Source of the DNA: an uncultured Treponema sp.
GTDB lineage: Bacteria; Spirochaetota; Spirochaetia; Treponematales; Treponemataceae
Length of the DNA: 32,251 nt
Direction: 5' to 3'
Assembly (NCBI GenBank): GCA_937885235.1
Contig: CAKZZK010000219.1
Location: forward strand, 1-32,251
Shown: in pieces, positions 23,129 through 30,412 of the stretch
Position numbering within the stretch: position 1 is the first letter of the stretch
Layout of the letters: each line of letters opens with the position of its first letter
The notes under the pieces: generated by a model
Databases searched by the model: none
Told to the model about the DNA's origin: nothing
The model's input: the letters and a program-made list of their open reading frames with translations, nothing else
Translations under genes and position numbers: made by a program

Positions 23129-24052
23129 TCAGCTCTGCTTTTTTTCTAGCAACTGCTCCATATAGCTGCGGTCGCTGAGTACACGGGCAAGCACTTCGTT
23201 TTTTCCCTCTGCCTGCAATGCAGACAGGAGCGCATAGAGCGAATCACGCCCCTGTCGCTCTCCGTTGGTGAAGCCTTGCTGTTCGCCGTTGGTAAAACCT
23301 TGCCGCTCGCCGTTTATGAAGCCTTCCTGCCTTATAGCCTGTACCATATTATACATAGTCACACCTCCTTGTCCGTGTTCATTATACAGCAGCTTCGATT
23401 CAAGATTCGTGAAAGTATTGTCTGCCGAGATCAACTGCAACAGCTCTAGCACTTCATGGACATGCCGTAGTTGCCTGTCTGAGCCCTTGAAAGGCATACG
23501 CTTCCTCTGGCACCGAAGAAATTCCACCACATCGTGGAAGTCGCTCCGAAATGCCTCTACTTCTTTGTCCTTCAGCCATGCCAGCTCAAAGATATGGGCT
23601 TTATAATCATTCACGAACGGTTTTAGTTCAGGCGGAATGCTCTTAAGCCGACCTCGCAGCGTCTTTGCTGCCCGCCAGCGCCGCTCCGTGCCGAAGTAGA
23701 GCACCAGAGTCACGACAGGATAAAGCTCCCCGTGACCATCGTTGGATAACTGCGCCCGGTATGCCGCTCCGTCATAGCTCATTACGCGCAGGGGCATATT
23801 TGAATCTGGCATTGTCTGGTTTTCCAGTCCGAGAAAGCTGAGCCTGATTTGTCCCTTCTGCCAGTACTTTGCTACATCTCTTTCCTGCGAATGCCCTTTG
23901 CCATCTGCCTTGTATGTGCTGAACGGCTGTGCATCCGTCAGCTCATCCTCCAGAATAGTCTGCTGACCTTTAAATAACAATCCGTTTACAATGTCCGCAA
24001 AAACATCGTTATAAGCTTCAAGTGTCTTTTCCGCTGCGTCCTTCTCACCCAC
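23129..24052 (-). CDS. Rpn-family recombination-promoting nuclease / putative transposase (PD-(D/E)XK)
   Basis: Protein of 307 residues. The N-terminal nuclease-like domain has an AYNDVFADIVNGLLF start, an acidic QERDVAKYW stretch and the GLENQT motif (the E-x-Q of PD-(D/E)XK enzymes in this family), then VMSYDGAAYR. The middle segment RHVHEVLELLQLIS and GGVTMYNMVQAIRQEG precede a C-terminal repeat GF(I/T)NGE(R/Q)Q three times (about residues 245-270), then a helical end. These proteins cleave DNA and promote recA-independent recombination. A GTG codon is used as start: it lies six bases after TATACT and no SD exists. It diverges from the XRE regulator. A degraded paralogue lies at 6412-6582. 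Confidence 0.85.
   Translation of the reverse strand: MGEKDAAEKTLEAYNDVFADIVNGLLFKGQQTILEDELTDAQPFSTYKADGKGHSQERDVAKYWQKGQIRLSFLGLENQTMPDSNMPLRVMSYDGAAYRAQLSNDGHGELYPVVTLVLYFGTERRWRAAKTLRGRLKSIPPELKPFVNDYKAHIFELAWLKDKEVEAFRSDFHDVVEFLRCQRKRMPFKGSDRQLRHVHEVLELLQLISADNTFTNLESKLLYNEHGQGGVTMYNMVQAIRQEGFINGERQGFTNGEQQGFTNGERQGRDSLYALLSALQAEGKNEVLARVLSDRSYMEQLLEKKQS
23252..23323 (-). repeat. Three tandem 24-bp repeats within the Rpn-type gene
   Basis: Three in-frame 24-base units encode GFINGERQ, GFTNGEQQ and GFTNGERQ. They differ at synonymous and a few non-synonymous positions, so the array is not freshly expanded. Repeat number can vary without loss of frame. Confidence 0.85.
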
Positions 24053-24058
24053 ACTGAA

Positions 24059-24087
24059 AGTATATCGTGAGATTCTGTTTTTTACAA
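24059..24087 (-). promoter_or_regulatory. Promoter of the Rpn-type gene, predicted leaderless with GTG start
   Basis: TTGTAA (complement of 24082-24087), 17 bases and TATACT (complement of 24059-24064) stand six bases before GTG 24052. No SD is found. Confidence 0.6.
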
Positions 24088-24126
24088 GAGAAATTCTAAG
24101 CGGCTGAAAATCATAGTTTTGCCTGT

Positions 24127-24150
24127 TAAATTCCGAATATTCGGAATTTA
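24127..24150. promoter_or_regulatory. 24-bp perfect palindrome, candidate operator
   Basis: TAAATTCCGAAT is followed directly by its reverse complement ATTCGGAATTTA. It stands in the 178-bp divergent region, 75 bases from the Rpn-type start and 81 bases from the XRE gene start. A second inverted repeat (GAATAAT, CAT, ATTATTC) occurs at 24165-24181. Both are plausible binding sites of the adjacent helix-turn-helix protein, which is dimeric in most families. Confidence 0.75.
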
Positions 24151-24164
24151 TAACCTTATACTAC

Positions 24165-24181
24165 GAATAATCATATTATTC
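24165..24181. promoter_or_regulatory. Second inverted repeat, candidate operator
   Basis: GAATAAT (24165-24171), CAT and ATTATTC (24175-24181) form a perfect 7-bp dyad with a 3-base centre, 14 bases from the 24-bp palindrome. Confidence 0.5.
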
Positions 24182-24218
24182 TAGCCCTAAATTACGAGTC
24201 TAAGTAAATTTTGCCATT

Positions 24219-24224
24219 TATAAT
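24219..24224 (+). promoter_or_regulatory. -10 box of the XRE regulator gene, predicted leaderless
   Basis: Perfect TATAAT at 24219-24224, six bases before ATG 24231, with no SD. The -35 region is weak (GAGTCT region), so activation or repression by a bound protein is plausible. Confidence 0.6.
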
Positions 24225-24230
24225 CGAAGT

Positions 24231-24518
24231 ATGGCTTTTTGGGATAATGTAGAAACCTTGCGCAGGGAGCAAAACACATCGTACCGCTGGCTTGCCCGCA
24301 AAATGGGAATGTCGGAGACAACCATTTCAAGTATGCGCAAGGCAGGAACAGAGCCCAGAGCTTCCGAAGCCGCAAAGATTGCCGCCGCGCTTGGAACTAC
24401 CGTGGAATTCCTTGTGCAGGAGAGTAGTTCCGAAACGCAGGGAGAAGTGGCGGACAATTATTTTATGAAATATACCAGCCTGAAAAATGAATTGATAAAG
24501 CAGATTGATTCTCTGTGA
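24231..24518 (+). CDS. XRE-family helix-turn-helix regulator
   Basis: Small DNA-binding protein of 95 residues. The helix-turn-helix occupies about residues 5-60 with RWLARKMGMSETTISSMRK as the core and a typical AAALGTTVEFLV end. The remaining 35 residues are a short helical tail, possibly for dimerisation. The divergent palindromes upstream are its likely operators, with autoregulation and control of the Rpn-type gene as the plausible role. It stops 5 bases before the end of the convergent GH95 gene. No inducer domain is present. Confidence 0.87.
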   Translation: MAFWDNVETLRREQNTSYRWLARKMGMSETTISSMRKAGTEPRASEAAKIAAALGTTVEFLVQESSSETQGEVADNYFMKYTSLKNELIKQIDSL

Positions 24519-24523
24519 TACCC

Positions 24524-26947
24524 TTATTGCAGCACCGTGGAGGGGAGGACATTGAATGCGTCAAGACTACCGTCGGAAAGCTCTGCTTCGTAGCGCTTGC
24601 CTTGGTAGCTTATCGCTATGCTTTTGCAGAAGACGCTGCCCGGCGCTGTGTATACCCGCGCGGAGGCGAGCTTGCCGTCGCGCCACGAGATGTCCATGCG
24701 GATATTGCCTTTGAGGCAGACTCCTGTCAGGCTGCCGTCTTTCCATGCCGCAGGAAGCGCGGGGAGCAGGTCTATTTCGACCCTGCCGTTTTGCAGCTCG
24801 CTTGAAAGCAGCATGCGCGTGATGGCGGTGAGTGCGCCGAAGTTGCCGTCAATCTGGAAGGGGGGATGGCTGTCCAGCAGGTTTGCCTGTGTGGAGCGGC
24901 GGAACAGCTCCACGAGGGACTTGTAAGCCTCCTCGCTTTCATGCAGGCTTATGCGGCAGTTGAGTATCCACGCGAGGGACCAGCCTGTGTGGCCGCCGCC
25001 GTTGGCAAGCCGCTTTTCTATGCTCTTGCGCGCTGCTTCTGCCAGCTCCGGGGTACGCACGGGGTGGATGCTGTGGCCGGGGAAGAGCCCGTAAAGATGT
25101 GAGATGTGGCGATGCCCCGGCTCTGTCTCTTCGCAGGTAAAGGGCCATTCCCGTATGCAGCCGTCCTTCGCGATGACGGGACCTTCAAGGCGGGACAGCA
25201 CATCCTTGTAGCGCAGCTCATCGCTCACGGAGCGGGTCAGGAAAAGGTCTTTGGCAGACTGAATGGTGGCGCTGAAAAGCTGCTCCAAAATCCTGTTGTC
25301 CATGTCTGCCCCCATGGAGAGGGAGCCGATTTCGCCGGACGGCAGGCGGTAGCTGTTTTCTGGCGATACCGTGGGCGAAAGCACGAGATGCTTCCCGTCG
25401 GTGGACGGCACAAGGAAGGAGATGAAGAATTCGCACGCTTCCTTGAGCAGGTAGTAATGCTTGCGCAGGAACTTCTTGTCCTGCGTGTATTCGTAGTGCT
25501 CGCGGACGTGAATAGCGAGCCACGCCGCGCCGAGCAGCCAGTAGGAGCCGGGGAGCCAGCTGTCCTGCGGGGCGGTATCGCCCCAGATGTCTGTGTTGTG
25601 GTGGGCGACATAGCCGTCACAGCCGTACATGAGTCGGGCGGTTTTCCTGCCGCGCTTGTAGACACGGGAGAGCAGACGGAAAAGCGGCAGTTCTGTGTCT
25701 GCCATGGCGCACATGGCTGCGGGCCAGTAGTTCATCTGCGTGTTGATGTTTATGGTATACCTGCTGCCCCACGGCGGGTCGATGTCTTTGTTCCACAATC
25801 CCTGCAAGGTGGCAGGCAGGGTGCCGGGAGCGCGGCTGCAGGAAAGCAGGAGGTAGCGGCAGTAGTTCCAGTACAGTTCCGCAAGGGCAGGGCTGTCCGT
25901 GTGGTTTTTAAGCAGCTCATCGGTGGGAATGTCATCGGCAGAGACAGCGCCGGCTTCTTGCTTTTCTCCAGCGAGTGAGAGCGAAATCTGGCGGTAGCGG
26001 GCAGTGTATTCGGCGATGTGGGCTGCGCGCAGGTCGCTGTAGGGGCGGCTGAACGCAAAGCAGAGCTTCTGCAGCGCCCTGTCCGTGCACCAGGAGGCAA
26101 GCCGTGCGCGGTTCTGGGTACGCCCGCCGCTGTGAAAATAGTGCCCGTTGCGGAACGCGCTCTCTATATCCACGTAGAGCGTCACCTCGTCTGCTCCCTC
26201 GACAATCAGCCTTCCGCCACACACAGAGACCTTGCCGCCTGAAAGCACCGCTGTCGCCATGGCGCTGAAGGGAATGCCGTGCGTGTCCTCCATGACGATG
26301 GTGTCCTCGGTGAGCGCGTACTGGCGGGACGTGAAGATGCCCCGCTCAAAGTAGGCGCGGAAGGAAATGCTTTTGGGAATGGAGGCAACGATGTGTATGA
26401 CGAGCACGTCGGCAGGAGCGGAGGCAAAGACCTCCCTCGTGTAGGTGACGCTGCTGCCCGTCGTGTTTTTGGAAAAGATGGCGGTGCTGGGGATGGAGCT
26501 TTCTGACTGGAAGGAGGTGCTCGCAATGGCTGTCTCCACGTCCAGCTCGCGGCGGTAAAGGGAGAGGTTCTCAAAGACATCCGTGCGCTCAGGCAGGGGA
26601 CCCTGTACGCCCCGCTTTTCTGCAGTGCAGAAGTCGATGTGCAGCTCTCCTGCGGTCTGGTATGCCGCCTGCTGCGAGGGACTGCCTGTCATAGACTCGA
26701 ATGCGAGTTCCTCAGCGTCCTGAACCCGCCCCTCCGCCAGAAGCGAGCGCAGTTCTTTGAGCTGCTCCGCGCAGTTGCGGTTGTTCCTGTCCGTGTAGGG
26801 GGAGGACCAGATGGATTCCTCGTTCAGCTGTATGATTTCATGTCCCGTCTGCCCGTACACCATGGCGCCGAGCCGCCCGTTGCCAACGGGCAGTGCGCTG
26901 TTCCAGTCAGGGGCGGGAGCGTTATACCACAGTGTATTCATCGCCAT
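24524..26947 (-). CDS. Glycoside hydrolase family 95 protein (alpha-L-fucosidase-type), cytoplasmic
   Basis: Protein of 807 residues with the full GH95 layout: N-terminal beta-sandwich starting LWYNAPAPDWNSALPVGNGR and EIIQLNEESIW, the (alpha/alpha)6 barrel with NINTQMNYWPA, SPTVSPEN with its catalytic Glu, and QIDGNFGALTAI with the catalytic Asp near the end. GH95 enzymes remove alpha-1,2-linked fucose or galactose from plant or mucin glycans. No signal peptide, so it acts inside the cell on imported oligosaccharides. It begins 12 bases after the pheS stop without SD, implying translational coupling. Two ATGs (26947, 26941) are possible. The neighbour pheS has no functional link. Confidence 0.9.
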   Translation of the reverse strand: MAMNTLWYNAPAPDWNSALPVGNGRLGAMVYGQTGHEIIQLNEESIWSSPYTDRNNRNCAEQLKELRSLLAEGRVQDAEELAFESMTGSPSQQAAYQTAGELHIDFCTAEKRGVQGPLPERTDVFENLSLYRRELDVETAIASTSFQSESSIPSTAIFSKNTTGSSVTYTREVFASAPADVLVIHIVASIPKSISFRAYFERGIFTSRQYALTEDTIVMEDTHGIPFSAMATAVLSGGKVSVCGGRLIVEGADEVTLYVDIESAFRNGHYFHSGGRTQNRARLASWCTDRALQKLCFAFSRPYSDLRAAHIAEYTARYRQISLSLAGEKQEAGAVSADDIPTDELLKNHTDSPALAELYWNYCRYLLLSCSRAPGTLPATLQGLWNKDIDPPWGSRYTININTQMNYWPAAMCAMADTELPLFRLLSRVYKRGRKTARLMYGCDGYVAHHNTDIWGDTAPQDSWLPGSYWLLGAAWLAIHVREHYEYTQDKKFLRKHYYLLKEACEFFISFLVPSTDGKHLVLSPTVSPENSYRLPSGEIGSLSMGADMDNRILEQLFSATIQSAKDLFLTRSVSDELRYKDVLSRLEGPVIAKDGCIREWPFTCEETEPGHRHISHLYGLFPGHSIHPVRTPELAEAARKSIEKRLANGGGHTGWSLAWILNCRISLHESEEAYKSLVELFRRSTQANLLDSHPPFQIDGNFGALTAITRMLLSSELQNGRVEIDLLPALPAAWKDGSLTGVCLKGNIRMDISWRDGKLASARVYTAPGSVFCKSIAISYQGKRYEAELSDGSLDAFNVLPSTVLQ

Positions 26948-26959
26948 CGTTTTTTAGAG

Positions 26960-28519
26960 CTAGAATTTTGCCTTCCGCAGGCGGACTTTTTCAATGTCCT
27001 CGCAGAAAAGCTCCCTCAGGTCACTTAAGCCGAGCGCCATGAGCGCCATGCGGTCAATGCCTATGCCCCATGCGAGCACGGGAACATCTACGCCCATTGC
27101 CCGCGTCAGCTCGGGGCGGAAAATGCCTGAGCCTCCCAGCTCGAACCAGCCCAGCTTGGGGTGCTTGATGTGCACTTCTATGGAAGGTTCCGTGAAGGGG
27201 AAGTAGCCCGGCACATACTTGACGTCTGTGGCACCGGCAAACTCCACCGCGAACATACGGAGGAAGCCGAGCAGGGTGCGCAGGTTTACGTCCTTGCCGA
27301 GCACAATGCCCTCTGTCTGATAGAAGTCGCTCAGGTGGGTGGCGTCAACCTTGTCGTAGCGGAAGCAGCGTACGATGCCGAAATACTTCCCCGGCACCTT
27401 GGCTTTGTGGAGCTGGTGGGCGGAAAGCACGGTGCCCTGGCTCCGCAGGATAAGGCGGCGGGTGAATTCGGTGTCAAAGCGGTAGTTCCAGCCGCGGCTT
27501 CCCGTGTTGCCCCCGTTTTCGTGGGCTGCGCGGATATTGGAAAGATATGGTTCCTCTATGAACTTGGCGTGGGTAGGGGTCTTCAGCCGGTACACATCGT
27601 GTATGTCGCGGGCTGCATGGAACTGGGGCATAAAGAGCGCGTCTCCGTTCCAGAACTCCGTTTCCACGAGGGGACCGTCAAACTCTTCAAAGCCGAGCGA
27701 GCAGAGCTTGTCCTTGACGGACTCAAGGAACTGCACGTAGGGATTTGTCCTTCCCGGAATGATGCGGGCAGGGGGAACGGCAATATTGTAGGAGCGGAAC
27801 ACTCCCTTCTTCCAGTCGCCGGAAGAGAGCATTGCGGGGCTTAGCTCGCCTATTTCGTTGCCCGTGATGCCCGCCTTTTTGAGGGCATCCACCACCTGAG
27901 AGAATGCGTCGGTGAGCTTGTAGGAAACAGTCTCCCGCTCAATCGTGCGGAACGGTGTTTCGCTTACGCCGCGCTTCTTGGTGAGGCCTGCCATAACCGC
28001 CAGCTCGTCCTTGCTCAGCGAGGAAGAGTCAAGCTGATTGTTTTCTGCGGCAAGCGCCTTTTCAACAAGGCTTTTCGTCACGGCAAGGCGGGCGGGAACG
28101 GGAGCGCCTGTGTATTCGGCCTTCTTTTCCCCGTTCATGCGCAGGACGCCTTCCTTGCTCAGTGCGCCGAAAGCGGAGCCAACGTCCTTGTTTTCAAGGC
28201 CGAGGGCGGCGGCAATCTCCGGCAGAAGCTTTGCGCCGGCATCTTTTAAGTAGCTTATGATGCGTTCTTCCGCAGTACCGTTCTTTGCGACGAGTCTGCC
28301 GAAATCGGTGAGCTCGAAACAGGTCTGCGGCGTGCGGGACAGCTCGGAAAGCAGCTTTTTGCCGCTCAGCCAGCTGAACGCCTGATTTGCGTGGCCTTCT
28401 TTGTAGCCAAGTTCCTTCTCCAGACGGGCAGAAGTCAATACATCTTTCGGGTTATACTTTAAGAGCACCTTTGTTTCAAGCGGGTGCAGGTTTTTGATAA
28501 AAGCTTTAATATCTGTCAA
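26960..28519 (-). CDS. pheS: Phenylalanine-tRNA ligase alpha subunit, archaeal/eukaryotic type
   Basis: Class II synthetase subunit of 519 residues, longer than the roughly 330-residue bacterial form. The N-terminal third is a set of winged-helix-type DNA/tRNA-binding domains (IKAFIKNLHPLETKVLLKY start) found in archaeal and eukaryotic PheS. The catalytic part has RTNPYVQFLESV, motif 2 around RFDTEFTRRLILRSQGT and motif 3 GIGIDRMALM. The start is TTG at 28519, because a stop lies 18 bases upstream in frame and the family begins at MTDIKAFI. No SD is seen; TGG-TATACA lies close upstream. The partner pheT is not next to it, as the downstream gene is GH95. Spirochaetes are known to carry this archaeal-type pair. 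Confidence 0.9.
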   Translation of the reverse strand: MTDIKAFIKNLHPLETKVLLKYNPKDVLTSARLEKELGYKEGHANQAFSWLSGKKLLSELSRTPQTCFELTDFGRLVAKNGTAEERIISYLKDAGAKLLPEIAAALGLENKDVGSAFGALSKEGVLRMNGEKKAEYTGAPVPARLAVTKSLVEKALAAENNQLDSSSLSKDELAVMAGLTKKRGVSETPFRTIERETVSYKLTDAFSQVVDALKKAGITGNEIGELSPAMLSSGDWKKGVFRSYNIAVPPARIIPGRTNPYVQFLESVKDKLCSLGFEEFDGPLVETEFWNGDALFMPQFHAARDIHDVYRLKTPTHAKFIEEPYLSNIRAAHENGGNTGSRGWNYRFDTEFTRRLILRSQGTVLSAHQLHKAKVPGKYFGIVRCFRYDKVDATHLSDFYQTEGIVLGKDVNLRTLLGFLRMFAVEFAGATDVKYVPGYFPFTEPSIEVHIKHPKLGWFELGGSGIFRPELTRAMGVDVPVLAWGIGIDRMALMALGLSDLRELFCEDIEKVRLRKAKF

Positions 28520-28546
28520 TTTTGTATACCAGTCCTACAAACAGTT

Positions 28547-28592
28547 AAGGGTATGTTATCAAATCCTGTGGATTTAATCAACATACCCTTAT
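28547..28592. repeat. Long interrupted inverted repeat between the small secreted protein gene and pheS
   Basis: TAAGGGTATGTT (28547-28558) pairs perfectly with AACATACCCTTA (28581-28592). Inside, AAATCC (28562-28567) and GGATTT (28571-28576) form a second perfect stem with a TGT loop. The full hairpin has 18 bp of stem in two blocks. It could be a terminator for the upstream gene without a clear T-run, or a regulator binding site; it lies 28 bases upstream of the pheS start. Confidence 0.7.
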
Positions 28593-28627
28593 GGCTTAGC
28601 CGGCAAAAACTTTGGAACAGTCCGCGC

Positions 28628-29044
28628 TTACTTTGTGAAGTAGACGAAAGAGCTGTAGGTTGCCATCCTCACCCTGTTGTTCGTCCTGTAGTAGCGGGTC
28701 TTGTCCTTTGCACGGTAGTAATAGTGCTTGTAGCCGTTCTCAAGGGCAAAATCCTGAAACACACCCATGGCGGTGTTCATAGCTTCACCCTGATCATAGC
28801 TGGCAGCCAGACACTCGTAGTACAAGCGGACTTCACCCGTCAGAGGGGTGTACTCCAGAGTGATCTTTACGTTTGAGGCGGACGGATGCAGGTCTGCATA
28901 CTTGTCCTCAATCGTAATGGTCTTGGTGGTACGATCAGCATAGCTGTTCGTATTTTCGATGGTTGCATCGGCAGCGGTCTGCGCGCATACGACGGCGGCG
29001 GCAGATACCACAACTGCGGCTAACAATGCAATAAGCTTTTTCAT
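28628..29044 (-). CDS. Small secreted protein of unknown function
   Basis: Protein of 138 residues with a signal peptide (KKLIALLAAVVVSAAAVVCA, cleavage after VCA or acylation at Cys20). The mature part is rich in Thr, Tyr and Asn and mostly beta-strand-like (NVKITLEYTPLTGEVRLYYE, KHYYYRAKDKTRYYR). Not recognised as a known domain. Ribosome site GAAGGAGG lies 6 bases before the ATG, so it is well translated. It follows the lipoprotein gene by 22 bases, with its own possible weak promoter. It may be the last member of the operon above. Confidence 0.8.
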   Translation of the reverse strand: MKKLIALLAAVVVSAAAVVCAQTAADATIENTNSYADRTTKTITIEDKYADLHPSASNVKITLEYTPLTGEVRLYYECLAASYDQGEAMNTAMGVFQDFALENGYKHYYYRAKDKTRYYRTNNRVRMATYSSFVYFTK

Positions 29045-29066
29045 ACTGGTCCTCCTTCAAGTGTAA

Positions 29067-29792
29067 CTAGTAATAGCTATACTTGACTATTGTATCAGTT
29101 TCTAAAAAAAATTCAAGGTCTGCTATATACTGACCTTCACTAATATAAACACGCGGAACTCCAATAAGTAACACGGTTCCGCAAATTTCTTTCGGTTTAT
29201 TTTTCAAATAAATGCGCCAGTATTCCCGCACGGCGTTTTTGATGGCTCCTGCGCAGGCTTCCTTGATTCCGAGAAAGCCGTCCTCCACGGGGGCGGCTCC
29301 CTTGCCCTGCACGCGGGGGTGCGTGATGGATGCCCAGCGGCGGTAGGCGAGCTGCTGCGCGGAAGTGCGGTCGCAGTAAGCCCAGCACAGGAGCTTGCCG
29401 TCTTCCGTGAGGGGACGCTTGTAGCTTACGGGATTGAGCGCGGCATCAAAGGGCTGTTGCTCTTCAAACTCGAAGAACTCTTCCACCCGCCTTGTCTTGT
29501 CTGAGGGCACGTAGTCAAAGGTCCAGCCCGAAATCATGCCGCCCATGAAGAAGGGGGCAATCTCCTTTGCCCGCGCAATGGCGTAGCGGAAGGGGGCAGG
29601 AGCGGAAGAATTCTCTGCCGCCTGCGCGGTGGAATCAGGGGGGGCGTCGTCATCAAAGGAGCCGGGAAAAGCATCCAGCTCAGACCAGATCTGCACGCGC
29701 AGCTGTTCCGACTGGGAGGGCTGCTGTGCGTCCGTGACTGCCATGCAGGCAGCTATTATAAGGAAGAAAAAAAAGCGTTTTACCGTCGCCAT
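29067..29792 (-). CDS. Putative lipoprotein of unknown function
   Basis: Protein of 241 residues. The N-terminus MATVKRFFFFLIIAAC has the perfect lipobox IAAC (Cys16), so it is a lipoprotein; alternative cleavage after TDA would make it a secreted protein. A low-complexity acidic linker (about 40-75) precedes the conserved-looking part GGMISGWTFDYVPSDKTRR, which is followed by CDRTSAQQLAYRRWASITHP. It is not recognised. The start at 29792 overlaps the rhomboid gene by 13 bases; a start at 29804 (MERRM) is possible. A longer frame reading through the rhomboid gene is rejected. Confidence 0.78.
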   Translation of the reverse strand: MATVKRFFFFLIIAACMAVTDAQQPSQSEQLRVQIWSELDAFPGSFDDDAPPDSTAQAAENSSAPAPFRYAIARAKEIAPFFMGGMISGWTFDYVPSDKTRRVEEFFEFEEQQPFDAALNPVSYKRPLTEDGKLLCWAYCDRTSAQQLAYRRWASITHPRVQGKGAAPVEDGFLGIKEACAGAIKNAVREYWRIYLKNKPKEICGTVLLIGVPRVYISEGQYIADLEFFLETDTIVKYSYY

Positions 29793-30412
29793 GCGTCTTT
29801 CCATATCTTGATGGGGTGAAGATCCAGACGGATCACCAGATACAGCCATGCCAGCACAAAGCCCGCCAGATGGGTCAGGTGCGCCACGTTGCTGCTGCCG
29901 AAGAACTGGTTCCCCAGCTCTATGAGCGTGTATGCAAGCACAAACAGCGGGGCTGGAACGGGGATGATGCCGAACACGCTTATTATACTTCTCGGATAAA
30001 TTACGGCAAAAACAAGCAGAATTGAATAGAGGGCGCCGCTCGCCCCGATGAGGACCACGTAATACATACCGCTGAGCCAGTACACGGCAAGCGAGACAAG
30101 CCCGTCCAGCACGCCGCAGAGCAGGTAGAGGAGCAGGAACTCCTTTGAGCCAAGCTTCCGCTCGACGGGGATGCCGAAGACGAGCAGTCCGAACATATTG
30201 AAGAAGATGTGTGAAAATCCGCCGTGCACGAACATATAGGTGAGCGGCTGCCACCAGAAGTGCCCGCGCAGCATACCTATGACGCTGAGCCCCACATAGC
30301 CGGTGGGCAGACCGCTCATACCCATCAGCAGGTACACGGCAACGTTCAGTGCAACGATGATGAGCGCGGCATTGATATAGGTGTAGGAAAATGGCTTTCT
30401 CAGCGGGCTCAT
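29780..30412 (-). CDS. Rhomboid family intramembrane serine protease
   Basis: Protein of 210 residues with six predicted helices. The family motifs are HGGFSHIFFN (His63, His68, Asn72), catalytic Ser125 in GASGALY and catalytic His181 in HLAGFVLA, all intact. It should cleave single-pass membrane proteins within the bilayer. It overlaps the GGDEF gene by ATGA and the lipoprotein gene by 13 bases, so it is translated in one operon with them. The substrate may be one of the membrane partners, not known. Confidence 0.93.
   Translation of the reverse strand: MSPLRKPFSYTYINAALIIVALNVAVYLLMGMSGLPTGYVGLSVIGMLRGHFWWQPLTYMFVHGGFSHIFFNMFGLLVFGIPVERKLGSKEFLLLYLLCGVLDGLVSLAVYWLSGMYYVVLIGASGALYSILLVFAVIYPRSIISVFGIIPVPAPLFVLAYTLIELGNQFFGSSNVAHLTHLAGFVLAWLYLVIRLDLHPIKIWKDAWRR

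Noticed and set aside
25106..25978. 290-codon plus-strand frame within the GH95 gene
   Set aside because: Antisense shadow in GC-rich sequence; lacks motifs and initiation signals.
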